64,000 bases of DNA from Chloroflexota bacterium (GTDB lineage: Bacteria > Chloroflexota > Anaerolineae > Anaerolineales > Anaerolineaceae). A program made the translations under genes and the position numbers. The stretch lies in NCBI GenBank assembly GCA_029265085.1, contig JAJUJY010000003.1, positions 6,282 to 70,281 on the forward strand. The letters run 5' to 3'. Numbering within the stretch: position 1 is the first letter of the stretch; every line of letters starts with the position of its first letter. The notes under the pieces were generated by a model, which saw only the letters and a program-made list of their open reading frames with translations, ran no database searches and was not told the origin of the DNA. Positions 9,130 to 18,190 of the stretch are shown in pieces.

Positions 9130-10142
9130 TTCTTCAGCCAAGAGTTATCTCCCAGGTTAAGCTGCTCTGCTTTGCCTTCCACCACCACATGCCGCCCAAG
9201 CAATGTTTCTGCCAGCACCATCTGGCTAAGACAGGTATCCTCATCCACAACCGACTCACGGATCACCACACATTCCAGGCGGCAGTTCTTATCAATCGAA
9301 ACATTCGGGCCAATCACAGAGGATTCAATATGAGCTGAGGGATGAATATACACCGGCGGAATAATTGCCACCCCAGGGCGGTTTTTGGCTGCCTCTGCGC
9401 TATTATCCGAACCGTTTGAGAGCAAATAGCGATTGGTTTCCAGCACAGCTTCCGGGATCCCTGCGTCCAACCAGACTTTCACCTGATTGGTGCGCATCTT
9501 TGCTCCTCTTTCTAACAAGATATTGACCGCATCCGCCAGGAAGAATTCATTTTTCAGCGTGATATTACGCTGCATTTGCTCTTCAATCGCGGACATCAAA
9601 TCCTCGGCGCGGCGGAAGAAGTAAAAACCAACCACTGCCAGGTTATTGGTTAATTCTTGCGGTTTTTCCACCAACCGCGTGATCCAACCTTCTGCATTCA
9701 CCTGGGCAACCCCAAACCGGCGCGGATCTTCCACCGGCCGGACCCAGGCCATGCCGTCCAGGTCAGTATTTTCTAAAACAGACAGGTCCGTTTCAATCAA
9801 CGTATCAGAAAAAGCCATCAACATCGGCCCTTTCAGATATTGGCGCGCCAGGTAGAGCGCATCGGATTGCCCGCGCATCACCGATTGGATCACATAGTGA
9901 ACCGTTTTTTCCGGGTGATACTGGTGCATAAATTCTTCCACCTGCTCGCGCTGGTTGGGACCTATGATGAAAATATATTCAATTTCCCAATCCGCGGGCA
10001 GCGTCTGGAATTGGTCCAGCACATAATCCAAAACCGTTTTTCCAGCTAACGCAATTAAAGGTTTGGGTTTACTCCAGGTATGCGGGCGCATCCGGGTTCC
10101 CAAACCTGCCATCGGTACAGCGATTTTTAATGTTTGCGGCAT
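9126..10142 (-). CDS. Sugar-phosphate nucleotidyltransferase
   Basis: 338 residues. The N-terminal GT-A nucleotidyltransferase domain begins with the NTP-binding motif MAGLGTRMRP (residues 11-20) and KPKPL. The C-terminal part (about 250-338) carries hexapeptide-like repeats (IHPSAHIESSVIGPNVSI). It makes an NDP-sugar from a sugar 1-phosphate and NTP, most like glucose-1-phosphate thymidylyl- or mannose-1-phosphate guanylyltransferases; the sugar is not determined. The start at 10142 is chosen because GGAG lies 6 nt upstream, whereas the in-frame start at 10172 has no ribosome site. A TACAAT box lies about 45 nt upstream. It overlaps the DUF6504-like gene by 4 nt. Confidence 0.88.
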   Translation of the reverse strand: MPQTLKIAVPMAGLGTRMRPHTWSKPKPLIALAGKTVLDYVLDQFQTLPADWEIEYIFIIGPNQREQVEEFMHQYHPEKTVHYVIQSVMRGQSDALYLARQYLKGPMLMAFSDTLIETDLSVLENTDLDGMAWVRPVEDPRRFGVAQVNAEGWITRLVEKPQELTNNLAVVGFYFFRRAEDLMSAIEEQMQRNITLKNEFFLADAVNILLERGAKMRTNQVKVWLDAGIPEAVLETNRYLLSNGSDNSAEAAKNRPGVAIIPPVYIHPSAHIESSVIGPNVSIDKNCRLECVVIRESVVDEDTCLSQMVLAETLLGRHVVVEGKAEQLNLGDNSWLKK

Positions 10143-10269
10143 AAACCACTCCAATGTATCTGGGCTTTGCAAAATTTATTGTAACATCTCCACTGCTTAA
10201 AGAGCATGGAGAGTCATCCCATCCTCGGTTGACGTTTGACCGTTTTTTTAAAGTATGAAATAAATCTGC

Positions 10270-11952
10270 TCAATGAACCACCCGAAAACCATCCTGCAAG
10301 CTCTCACCGCGCAGTTCAACATTGGGCTGAGCCTCCGGAACACAGGGAAACGGCGCGTACCAGCACTCTTTCCAGCTTTCTTTCGCAGCACAAAGAATGG
10401 TGCTGTTTTTAATGGCACAGGGTTCCGTTGGAAGTACACGATAATCCATTGGGATCACCAGCCGTTGGGTAAAACTTTGCCGGTCAAATCCTTTGCCCAG
10501 CAAATATGCCTGGTACACCACCAATAAACCGATCACCAGCACAGGCAGAACCTTTGCAAAACGGGAAGGCTGCTTAGAGAGACTTGCCAAAGGGATGATG
10601 AGCGGGAGACAAAATAACGCCATCAAATAGCCGTAACCAAAGCGGAAATCTGGGGCAGTGAGCCACCAGAAAATGGTGCCGCTATAGAAAAAGATCGTCA
10701 CAATGAGAAGGGCAGCCGTTGAAATGAGCTTCTTGCCAGATTGCCACCTTGCTTCGACCGCAATAAGCAGGGGCGAAATCATTGCAATCAAAAAAATCGC
10801 CTTGCGGTTGAGGGTTAAATTCTGGAACCAGAGTTTCTGCCACTCCCAAAAGGGGAAAGCCAATACCTGGTCACGATCCATGCCAGGCAGCCTGCCCCAG
10901 GCAAGAATAGCCCGATTTTCTTCCCGCACAACCGCTTGCGGAATTTGCCAATCCAGCCCAAATCCCGGTAAGCCAGGGATCGGGTAAGCCAGGTAGCCGG
11001 AAAGAATCATATTTCGAACCAACCAGGGAAGGCACAACCCGGCCGCCAGGATAAGCCACTTCCACCAAAGATTGGGTTTTAACGTACGCAGCCAAACCAG
11101 CCCGGCAAACAAGAGCAGCGGAAAAGCAGTTAATTTAACCGTCACGGCAAAAATAGCCAGGACAAAGATCAGCAAATCATAATACTGGGACTGCTCTGGA
11201 TGTTCTTCACGCTCCAGCCAGGCAATCACAATCAGCCAGGCTAAAATAATCGCAGGCAAATCGGTACCTGGGGAAGATAATTCATTACCCACAACCGTAA
11301 AGGTAACCGGCACCAGCAAGATCTTAAATAAATCGGCCAGTGTGAAATGACCTTGCAGCCAGTTTGCCGCGCTCTTGACCCCCATCCACAGGATCACCAG
11401 GGCTAAAACTCCCGGCAGCAGGTGAAATGACTGGATATTCAGGAAGGCAAAACTGAATAAGGCACTGACAACCAGCCAGCTTGAATTAAATGCCAGCCTG
11501 CCGTGCAGATTTCCCAGCCCCGGCACAGCCGGGTAGGTTTCAATCCAGCGAATGGTTTGGGCATGATAAATCCCAGAGTCCGGATTCACCGGCAAATGAG
11601 TTACATTCTCTACCAGGGAAAGGCCAACCAACACCGCCAAAGCCCAAACCAGTGCAGGCCAGGATGGTTTCACGAAGGGAATGTGTAAGGCGTGCTGGCG
11701 CGATAGCCAAAAAGCGATCCCCAGCGCACCCAATCCTACCAGGCTGATGGCTCCCAAAGAAAGGGGCATGAACAGCGACAGAGCCGTTGCCAGGGTTGTG
11801 ATACAGACCAACCCAACCATCATGGTCCAGGCCCCATTGATTGAAGATGAATCGCCAACGCCTGACACCCTGCGCCAAAACAGCAAGGCTGCCTGGCCAT
11901 ATAAATGGCACAGTCCTCCAATTAAGACTACAAATAGCAACGCAGCAATCAA
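10270..11952 (-). CDS. LIC_10190-type polytopic membrane protein
   Basis: 560 residues with about a dozen hydrophobic segments in residues 1-470 and a soluble tail of about 70 residues. The loop NPDSGIYHAQTIRWIE after the first few helices and the following PGLGNLHGRLAFNSSW are typical of the LIC_10190 family. Its layout resembles GT-C glycosyltransferases, with an acidic first loop. It may transfer lipid-linked sugars, but this is inference. The start appears to be TTG at 11952, with GGAG 8 nt upstream. It lies between the M3 peptidase and the nucleotidyltransferase on the same strand. Confidence 0.7.
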   Translation of the reverse strand: MIAALLFVVLIGGLCHLYGQAALLFWRRVSGVGDSSSINGAWTMMVGLVCITTLATALSLFMPLSLGAISLVGLGALGIAFWLSRQHALHIPFVKPSWPALVWALAVLVGLSLVENVTHLPVNPDSGIYHAQTIRWIETYPAVPGLGNLHGRLAFNSSWLVVSALFSFAFLNIQSFHLLPGVLALVILWMGVKSAANWLQGHFTLADLFKILLVPVTFTVVGNELSSPGTDLPAIILAWLIVIAWLEREEHPEQSQYYDLLIFVLAIFAVTVKLTAFPLLLFAGLVWLRTLKPNLWWKWLILAAGLCLPWLVRNMILSGYLAYPIPGLPGFGLDWQIPQAVVREENRAILAWGRLPGMDRDQVLAFPFWEWQKLWFQNLTLNRKAIFLIAMISPLLIAVEARWQSGKKLISTAALLIVTIFFYSGTIFWWLTAPDFRFGYGYLMALFCLPLIIPLASLSKQPSRFAKVLPVLVIGLLVVYQAYLLGKGFDRQSFTQRLVIPMDYRVLPTEPCAIKNSTILCAAKESWKECWYAPFPCVPEAQPNVELRGESLQDGFRVVH

Positions 11953-12047
11953 AAAAAGTGCTCCAGGCCAATTACAGGACTTCCTGGTACATTGAAGCTG
12001 CGAAGTGAACTCCTGAATCGATAAAATATGAAATTTAAACCGTGCGA

Positions 12048-13754
12048 TTATTCGTATTCCTCAACCGCTTTTTCCATCAGGCTAACGACCTCTTGCATCA
12101 ACGGCACATCAAAACCCAGGCGGGCGCCAGCTGCCTGGTATAACTGCGGCAGCGGCATTGTGCAGCCAAGCGAAAGCATCTTGCGGTACGCTCGAATCGC
12201 TGTTACGCGGTCCTGCATTGCATTACGCCAGACCTGTCCTGCGCCTAATTGTGCCAGGCCGTATTCCACATAATAAAACGGATCGAGGAAGATGTGCAGC
12301 TTGCGCTGCCAGCCTGTGACAAGGACGTCTTCCAGGCCGCTCCAGTCTACCCCCTTCATAAAGCGCGCCCATAAATCCGCCCAAACGGCATCACACTGCG
12401 CGGGGTCCACCGCATCAGCCGCATGCGTATGTGCCCAATGCTGGAATCCATCCACCACGGCCATGTACGGCCAGAATAAAATCGCTTCCTCCAGGTGCTC
12501 CACGCGCGCCCGGTTTGCATCCTCTGGCGAATAAAAACCGCCCTGGTCTTTGGTCAGGTACGGCGAGCTGAGCAGTTCCATGCTCATGGATGCCACTTCG
12601 GCAATTTCCATGGTGATATCCATCTGCGGCAGGTAAGGCAGGTTTGCCATTTCAAATGTATGGAAAGCATGACCGCCCTCATGCAGCAGCGTTTGCACAT
12701 CATCGTGCAGACCAACCGCATTCATAAAAATGAACGGGCGGTGCGGAATGCTGAAATCGGTGCAGTATCCGCCCGGTGCTTTATTCTTGCGATTTTCCAG
12801 GTCCAGCAGGTCTTCCCGGACCATCACATCAAAGTAGCCGCCCAACTCATCATCGACTTTATGGAAGATGGCCGATGTCTTTGCTTTTAACTCCTCAATG
12901 CTCTGGTATGGGCGCAGCGGTTCCCGGTTAAAGGGATCGACATTTAAATCCCACGGGCGAAGCGCCTTTAACCCCAACCGCTGGCGGCGGCGTTCATAGA
13001 TCCGCAGCGCAGCCGGAACCACAACCTCTTCAATCGAGCGCTGAAAGGTTTCGCAATCATCAGGCGTGTAATCAAAGCGATATAACTGTTTCCAGCGGTA
13101 CTGCCGATAATTGGACAGCCCGGCATTGGCGGCAATTTGAGCACGCAGCTGCACCATCCTTGCCCACAACGCACTCAATGCCGTGCGGTCCGCCAGCTGC
13201 CGTTCCGCCACCAGCCGCCAGGCTTTTTCACGGCGTGTCCGATCCACATCCTGGTAGATGGGACGAACCTGAGCAGGAGTTAATTCCTGGCCTTCAAATT
13301 CCACCGTTTGCGCACCGGCGATCTTGTCGTACTCTTTGCAATATTTCTGATCCTGACCAAGCAGCGGTAGATTTTCCTCACGGAACAGTTCTGCATCAGA
13401 ACGCATATTGCGCAGCGGAATATCAAACCCTTCCGGGCGCAGCCCGCTTACCAACAACTGATCTTTCAGCTTCTGTTCAGCAGCCATCGCCTGCGGGTAA
13501 ATGTTGTCAAAGAAATTATTGAATCGCTCCGCCGCATTCTGATCCGCTGTGTTCACACTCGTCGCAACCGAAAGCCGGCGAAACAAATCCACCACACGTT
13601 TAGAAACACGAGTCCAATTGGCCAGCCAGGATTCAACTCCCGCCTCAGTCAATTCAATTTTGGCAAGTTCTGCATAAAAAGGTTCAATATCCGCCCATTC
13701 CCAGCGGAAAAGTTCTTCAGGTGTGTTGGGTAATTTTTCAAACATGGATTTCAT
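12048..13754 (-). CDS. M3-family oligoendopeptidase
   Basis: 568 residues, typical of oligoendopeptidase F-like metallopeptidases that degrade small peptides in the cytoplasm. The zinc motif HEGGH is at 358-362, with the third ligand in the helix MEIAEVASM (E386). No signal peptide is seen. Two starts are possible. The ATG at 13754 sits directly after AAAAAGG, and the ATG at 13745 is placed 9 nt from the same purine tract and is preferred. The yccF terminator upstream isolates it from yccF. Confidence 0.93.
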   Translation of the reverse strand: MKSMFEKLPNTPEELFRWEWADIEPFYAELAKIELTEAGVESWLANWTRVSKRVVDLFRRLSVATSVNTADQNAAERFNNFFDNIYPQAMAAEQKLKDQLLVSGLRPEGFDIPLRNMRSDAELFREENLPLLGQDQKYCKEYDKIAGAQTVEFEGQELTPAQVRPIYQDVDRTRREKAWRLVAERQLADRTALSALWARMVQLRAQIAANAGLSNYRQYRWKQLYRFDYTPDDCETFQRSIEEVVVPAALRIYERRRQRLGLKALRPWDLNVDPFNREPLRPYQSIEELKAKTSAIFHKVDDELGGYFDVMVREDLLDLENRKNKAPGGYCTDFSIPHRPFIFMNAVGLHDDVQTLLHEGGHAFHTFEMANLPYLPQMDITMEIAEVASMSMELLSSPYLTKDQGGFYSPEDANRARVEHLEEAILFWPYMAVVDGFQHWAHTHAADAVDPAQCDAVWADLWARFMKGVDWSGLEDVLVTGWQRKLHIFLDPFYYVEYGLAQLGAGQVWRNAMQDRVTAIRAYRKMLSLGCTMPLPQLYQAAGARLGFDVPLMQEVVSLMEKAVEEYE

Positions 13755-13791
13755 CCTTTTTGGTCGATTGGATAACCCCGTCTCATTGATT

Positions 13792-13834
13792 ATAAAAGAA
13801 AAAGGCTGAAAAAAGCGAATGCTTCTTTCAGCCT
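13792..13834 (-). terminator. Intrinsic terminator of yccF
   Basis: Minus-strand AGGCTGAA/TTCAGCCT stem with an A/T-rich internal segment, followed by TTTTTCTTTT, 22 nt after the yccF stop. Confidence 0.8.
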
Positions 13835-13855
13835 CAACAGGATGAACTTAACCGG

Positions 13856-14302
13856 TTAGATGCGTGCCAGGGTCGTAATCGCCGGAATCTGGTCAAACAT
13901 CCAGAACGCCAGCGGCAAACCCAATCCCAGCGTAATACCACTGATCAGCCAGGCCAGGATTAACCAGACCAGAGAGAACCACCAGCCAATCAACAAGAAA
14001 TACAACGCACGCAGGAGGAAGGAACGCTGCGGCAAAGCAGTTTCGCGAATAACCACTTTACCATCCACCGTGGTGCTGACGCGGGTTTCCGTGCGGACCG
14101 GCTTGAGCGTCATCAGGTACGGCAGCCGGTTCAACAACCAGAGTCCCAGAGGCAGACCAATGATGGTTACATTTAAAATCCAGGCCGCAATGGTGGCAAT
14201 GCCGCCCAACCACAGGCCAACAAAAATAAAGTACAGGATGCGGATCAGGCAGCCAGGGCCTTTTTCACTTTCCACAACACGAGTATTACCTTCAGCAGAC
14301 AT
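13856..14302 (-). CDS. yccF: YccF-family inner membrane protein
   Basis: 148 residues with two repeated halves, each containing a pair of hydrophobic helices and the YccF (DUF307) pattern ILYFIFVGLWLGG...IIGLPLGLWLLNRLP and LYFLLIGWWFSL...LGLPLAFWMFDQIP. The protein sits in the cytoplasmic membrane; its molecular function is unknown. An AAAGG sequence lies upstream of the ATG. The gene is monocistronic, bounded by the gatA terminator upstream and its own terminator. Confidence 0.88.
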   Translation of the reverse strand: MSAEGNTRVVESEKGPGCLIRILYFIFVGLWLGGIATIAAWILNVTIIGLPLGLWLLNRLPYLMTLKPVRTETRVSTTVDGKVVIRETALPQRSFLLRALYFLLIGWWFSLVWLILAWLISGITLGLGLPLAFWMFDQIPAITTLARI

Positions 14303-14424
14303 AGTAAATATCCTTTCTCGATTCTGAATAGAGGCAGCGATTTCCGCTCTATATTTTCATAATTCATATACGGATTACCGCAGAAAAAGTTTCATGTAAT
14401 TAGATTACAAATAACAAAAAAATC

Positions 14425-14453
14425 AAAAACCCCACCGAAACGCAGTGGGGTTT
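14425..14453 (-). terminator. Intrinsic terminator of gatCA
   Basis: Minus-strand AAACCCCAC/GTGGGGTTT stem with a 9-nt loop, continuing into T-rich sequence, 32 nt past the gatA stop. Confidence 0.9.
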
Positions 14454-14484
14454 GAAATGACAGAAAGGAAATGGAGAGCGATCT

Positions 14485-15966
14485 TTAGCCTGCCAGGGAC
14501 GGCCTGCGCAGGTGCCAATCGGTAGCCTGCTGATAAACGTGCGCCGCCTGGAAGAGAATTTCTTCCTTAAAGTGCGGGCCCATCAACTGCATTCCCACCG
14601 GCAGGCCGCTGCCATCAAAACCAACCGGGAAGGCCAGCCCAGGCACACCGGCCAGGTTGGTTGGCAAGGTAAATACGTCTTCCAGATACATTGCCAATGG
14701 GTCATCGGTATGTTCACCAATGCGGAAGGCCGTGGACGGTGCAACCGGTGTAGCGATCACATCCACATGCTGGAATGCTTCCTCAAAATCGCGTTTGATC
14801 AGCGTACGCACTTTTTGCGCCTGGCCGTAATACGCGTCATAGTAACCGGCAGAAAGCGCATACGTTCCAAGCATAATGCGCCGTTTGACCTCTGAGCCAA
14901 AACCGGCTCCCCGCGACTGGAAGAAGATATCCCACATCGAATCCGCCGGTTCGCGCAGCCCAAAACGAACCCCGTCATAGCGCGCCAGGTTGGCTGAGGC
15001 CTCGGCTGGGGCAATCAGGTAATAGACCGGCAGCGCGTATTCGGTATGCGGCAGGCTGACTTCGTGAATGGTTGCGCCGAGCGCTTCCATCTGCGCTACT
15101 GCCTGGCGCACCGACTGCTCCACCGCTGGCTGAATACCTTCAATAAAATATTCCTTCGGTACGCCAACGCGCAGACCATTCAGGGTATGCGAGGCAGACA
15201 GATCAATTTGCGGAACCGGTACATCCAGCGTGGTGGCATCCAGCGAATCGTGCCCGGCCATCAACTGGAACAAAATTGCCACATCTTCAGCAGTGCGCGC
15301 AAACACACCCACAGTATCCAGTGAAGACCCATATGCAACCAGACCGTAGCGCGAAACACGCCCATAGGTTGGTTTAATGCCGGTTACGCCGCAAAACGAG
15401 GCTGGCTGGCGCACACTTCCGCCTGTGTCCGTGCCCAATGCAGCAGGAACCATATGCGCCGCCACCGAGGCAGCACTACCACCGCTCGATCCACCCGGCA
15501 CACGCGAAGTATCCCAGGGATTATATGTCTGGCCGTAGGCAGACGATTCGGTGGATGATCCCATCGCATATTCGTCGGTGTTGGTCTTTCCTACCACCAC
15601 AACCCCCGCATCCAACAGCCGCTGGACAGAGGTAGCTGTATAAGGAGGAACAAAAGTTTCCAATATCCGCGAACCGCAGGTGCAGCGCACATTGGCTAAA
15701 GCCAGCAAATCTTTCACCGCCAACGGCAGTCCCAAAAGAGGCGGCAAGACTTCATCCGCATGTTTGCGGGCGGCGGCGCGGCGTTGGTCAGCAGCCCTGG
15801 CCTGGGCAAGCGCCAATTCATTGGTACGGGTAATAAAAGCGTGGATTTGCGGTTCCAGGCGGTCAATTTGTGCGATCACAGCCTGGGTGAGTTCCAGACT
15901 GGACACATCACCGCGCTGAAGCGCATCCAGCGCCTGCCGGACGGTCAGGTGAGTTAATTCAGACAT
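14485..15966 (-). CDS. gatA: Asp/Glu-tRNA amidotransferase subunit A
   Basis: 493 residues, full length. It is the amidase-signature subunit that releases ammonia from glutamine or asparagine for the transamidation catalysed with GatB and GatC. The catalytic Ser-cisSer-Lys triad is present: K85 (AVKDLL), S160 in PGGSSGGS and S184 in [14 protein letters not shown], shared with the end of gatC (GAGTAA), lies 8 nt from the ATG. gatC ends 5 nt upstream, so the two are co-transcribed. Confidence 0.97.
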   Translation of the reverse strand: MSELTHLTVRQALDALQRGDVSSLELTQAVIAQIDRLEPQIHAFITRTNELALAQARAADQRRAAARKHADEVLPPLLGLPLAVKDLLALANVRCTCGSRILETFVPPYTATSVQRLLDAGVVVVGKTNTDEYAMGSSTESSAYGQTYNPWDTSRVPGGSSGGSAASVAAHMVPAALGTDTGGSVRQPASFCGVTGIKPTYGRVSRYGLVAYGSSLDTVGVFARTAEDVAILFQLMAGHDSLDATTLDVPVPQIDLSASHTLNGLRVGVPKEYFIEGIQPAVEQSVRQAVAQMEALGATIHEVSLPHTEYALPVYYLIAPAEASANLARYDGVRFGLREPADSMWDIFFQSRGAGFGSEVKRRIMLGTYALSAGYYDAYYGQAQKVRTLIKRDFEEAFQHVDVIATPVAPSTAFRIGEHTDDPLAMYLEDVFTLPTNLAGVPGLAFPVGFDGSGLPVGMQLMGPHFKEEILFQAAHVYQQATDWHLRRPSLAG

Positions 15967-15971
15967 GCAGC

Positions 15972-16259
15972 TTACTCCAAAACGGGCGGAACCCGGAACT
16001 GTCCATCTTCAGCCTGCGGCGCATTTTGCAGCACGCTTTTCAGATCCAGGGAAGGACGCGGTTCGTCCGCGCGCAGCACACTCCGCGGCGGTAAAACACT
16101 GGATGTGGGCGGGATGCCGCTGGTATCCAATGCCTGCAGCCGGGCAGCATATTCCAGGATCGCAGAAAGCTGCTGGCGATAGCGGTCTTTCTCTTCCGCA
16201 GTCAGTTCCAGGCGAGCCAGATTCGCAATATGTTCTACTTCTTCTAACGTAAGTTTCAT
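15972..16259 (-). CDS. gatC: Asp/Glu-tRNA amidotransferase subunit C
   Basis: 95 residues from the ATG at 16259; a second ATG six bases upstream (16265) is the alternative. The small helical subunit stabilises GatA on GatB. The family pattern KLTLEEVEHIANLARLELT is at the N-terminus and the PPVLE tail at the C-terminus. No ribosome site exists, but a perfect TATAAT sits 7 nt upstream of the 16259 ATG, so the mRNA probably starts at or next to the start codon. First gene of gatC-gatA. Confidence 0.95.
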   Translation of the reverse strand: MKLTLEEVEHIANLARLELTAEEKDRYRQQLSAILEYAARLQALDTSGIPPTSSVLPPRSVLRADEPRPSLDLKSVLQNAPQAEDGQFRVPPVLE

Positions 16260-16295
16260 GGGCATAATTATAACGAGGTTTAGCGGATTTCTCAG
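16260..16295 (-). promoter_or_regulatory. gatC promoter, probably leaderless
   Basis: -10 TATAAT at 16272-16267 and -35-like CTGAGA at 16295-16290 (4 of 6 matches), spacer 17 nt. The -10 ends 7 nt before the ATG at 16259 and there is no Shine-Dalgarno sequence between. Confidence 0.65.
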
Positions 16296-16428
16296 GATTT
16301 CCTCTTCAAAATTTATACGAAAATCAAAAATTTACTCAGATAAAATCCAGCAGATCCACATTTTTGGCAGTCAGCTTCTTGCAGCACAGTGTACAATAAG
16401 TTTATCCGTATCATCAGGAGGGGCAATC

Positions 16429-17013
16429 ATGGCACAAACTGGCATGGTGCAAGATAAAAATGTAAAACAAGGATTTAAAATTTTTAACCGTGGCATGATC
16501 ATGCTCTGGCGGCTTGGCCTGGGATGGCACTTAAACGCCTGGCCAAAAGTTGGCGGGCACATCATGGTACTGCAGCACACTGGCCGGAAAAGCGGGCTTA
16601 AACGGCTTACACCGGTAAATTACGCCCTGGTCAACGGCGAAATTTACTGTGCCGCCGGATTTGGCCCGTCATCAGACTGGTATCGCAACATCTGCGCCAA
16701 CCCGCAGGTAGAAATCTGGCTGCCGGACAGCTGGTGGGGCGGTCTCGCAGAAGAGGTTTTGGATCCCCAACTGCGCCTGCCCCTTTTAAAACAAGTGATG
16801 ATTGCCAGCGGCGCTGCCGCCAAAGCGTTTGGCGTGGACACAGACGTCTTAACCGATGAGCAAATCGAAAAAGCCACCCGGGAATATCGGCTGATTCGTA
16901 TTCGCCGCACGGTTGCCCGGACAGGCCCTGGCGGGCCCGGCGAACTCAGCTGGATCTGGCCCATTGCCACCCTGGGGTGTCTGTTCTTGTTACTTTTCCG
17001 GCGCAAGCGGTAA
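16429..17013 (+). CDS. Deazaflavin/FMN-dependent nitroreductase-like protein (Ddn/DUF385) with C-terminal membrane anchor
   Basis: 194 residues from the ATG at 16429, which has AGGAGG 7-8 nt upstream; the frame is open further upstream but that part overlaps the gatC promoter and gatC start. The split-barrel domain shows the family pattern HTGRKSGLKRLTPVNY and FGPSSDWYRNICANPQVEI, typical of F420H2-dependent reductases such as Ddn. The last 22 residues (LSWIWPIATLGCLFLLLF then RRKR) form one transmembrane helix with a basic cytoplasmic end. The substrate is unknown. It lies 12 nt before the YgjV-like gene. Confidence 0.85.
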   Translation: MAQTGMVQDKNVKQGFKIFNRGMIMLWRLGLGWHLNAWPKVGGHIMVLQHTGRKSGLKRLTPVNYALVNGEIYCAAGFGPSSDWYRNICANPQVEIWLPDSWWGGLAEEVLDPQLRLPLLKQVMIASGAAAKAFGVDTDVLTDEQIEKATREYRLIRIRRTVARTGPGGPGELSWIWPIATLGCLFLLLFRRKR

Positions 17014-17025
17014 AATAGGCAGCTT

Positions 17026-17658
17026 ATGGACACAGGAATGATTTTTGAAATTATTGGTTATGTCGCCTCCGCGCTGGTGGCAATCTCATTAATGATGAGT
17101 TCGCTGCTCAAACTGCGTGTGATCAACCTGGTTGGCGCCATTTTTTTTACCGTGTACGGTTTATTGATTAAGGCATATCCCGTTGCAGCGGTTAATTTCC
17201 TCATTGTGTTAATTGACCTGTATTACCTGTACGAAATGTTCAACACCCTGGAATATTTCAAGCTGCTGCATGTGCAAAACAACTCGGACTACATGCGCTA
17301 TTTTTTGCGCTTTTACGAGAAAGACATCCAGCACTTTTTACCTGGTTTCAGCTACACATACGACCCCAACCATGTGATCTTTTTTGTTTTACGCAACATG
17401 GTTCCAGCCGGATTATTTATTGGCGAAAAACGAGACGAAAACACGTTGTACGTTTTGTTGGATTTTGTGATCCCAGGCTACCGCGATTTTAAAATCGCCG
17501 ATTTTGTGTACCGCATTCGGGCTGACTTTTTTGAAGATCAAGGAATCAACCAGATTGTGACACCCTCCGGGAACAAAATCCACGCTGCCTACCTGCGCCG
17601 GATGGGATTCTCGCCGGACCCGCAACAGCCGGAGTTATTCCGCTACCAGATTCAATAA
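17026..17658 (+). CDS. YgjV-like membrane domain fused to a GNAT-like domain
   Basis: 210 residues. Residues 1-75 contain three hydrophobic helices matching the bacterial inner-membrane YgjV type (GYVASALVAISLMMSS, NLVGAIFFTVYGLLI, AVNFLIVLIDLYYLYE). Residues 85-208 are soluble and end in a GNAT-like fold signature (NKIHAAYLRRMGF), so this may be a membrane-tethered acyltransferase. A TAAAAT box (17011-17016) overlaps the stop of the preceding gene and gives a very short leader; AGG precedes the ATG by 6 nt. Function unknown. Confidence 0.7.
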   Translation: MDTGMIFEIIGYVASALVAISLMMSSLLKLRVINLVGAIFFTVYGLLIKAYPVAAVNFLIVLIDLYYLYEMFNTLEYFKLLHVQNNSDYMRYFLRFYEKDIQHFLPGFSYTYDPNHVIFFVLRNMVPAGLFIGEKRDENTLYVLLDFVIPGYRDFKIADFVYRIRADFFEDQGINQIVTPSGNKIHAAYLRRMGFSPDPQQPELFRYQIQ

Positions 17659-17675
17659 ACATTGGGAATATCAAT

Positions 17676-18137
17676 ATGGAACCGGCAACTGACCAGCCTC
17701 CTTTTTGGAAACAAAAATCACTTGCTGAAATGAGCGAAGCTGAATGGGAATCGCTTTGCGACGGCTGTGGTTGGTGCTGCCTGTATAAAATTGAAGATGA
17801 AGACACCCACGAGGTGTTTTACACCAACATCGCCTGCCGCCTGCTTGATCCCTATTCTTGCCGCTGCCGCAGCTATGCCAACCGTTTCAAACTGGTTGAA
17901 ACCTGCATTCAGATCACCGTTGAGCGCGCCATGCAAATCAAATGGCTGCCGGAAACCTGTGCTTACCGCCGACTGGCTGAAGGCAAAGACTTACCAGCAT
18001 GGCACCCCCTCATCAGCGGCGATCCGGAAGCGGTCCACAATGAACTTATCTCCGTACGCGGCAAAATCATCCCCGAGCAAATGATCAACATGGACAACCT
18101 GGAAGATTACATCCTGGACGAAGATGAAATCATCTAA
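17676..18137 (+). CDS. YcgN-family cysteine cluster protein (UPF0260)
   Basis: 153 residues, the family's usual size. The signature CDGCGWCCLYKIED is at about residues 28-41, followed by further conserved cysteines (IACRLLDPYSCRCRSY, ETCIQ, TCAYRRL). These probably bind zinc or an iron-sulphur cluster, as in the broader zinc/iron-chelating CxxCxxCC group; the biochemical role is unknown. It starts 17 nt after the YgjV-like gene and probably shares its transcript. Confidence 0.9.
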   Translation: MEPATDQPPFWKQKSLAEMSEAEWESLCDGCGWCCLYKIEDEDTHEVFYTNIACRLLDPYSCRCRSYANRFKLVETCIQITVERAMQIKWLPETCAYRRLAEGKDLPAWHPLISGDPEAVHNELISVRGKIIPEQMINMDNLEDYILDEDEII

Positions 18138-18178
18138 GTTTGCCTTGCTTTTCACGCCTCAGTCAGGGGCTTCTCCTG

Positions 18179-18190
18179 TATAATTCGTTC
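18179..18190 (+). promoter_or_regulatory. -10 box of a probably leaderless yqeK transcript
   Basis: Consensus TATAAT at 18179-18184, six bases before the yqeK ATG at 18191. No ribosome site lies between. No convincing -35 is visible 16-18 nt upstream. Confidence 0.5.

Noticed and set aside
10225..10262. Possible plus-strand terminator (CGGTTGA...TTGACCG with T7)
   Set aside because: The stem is weak with two G-T pairs and there is no plus-strand gene upstream to terminate.
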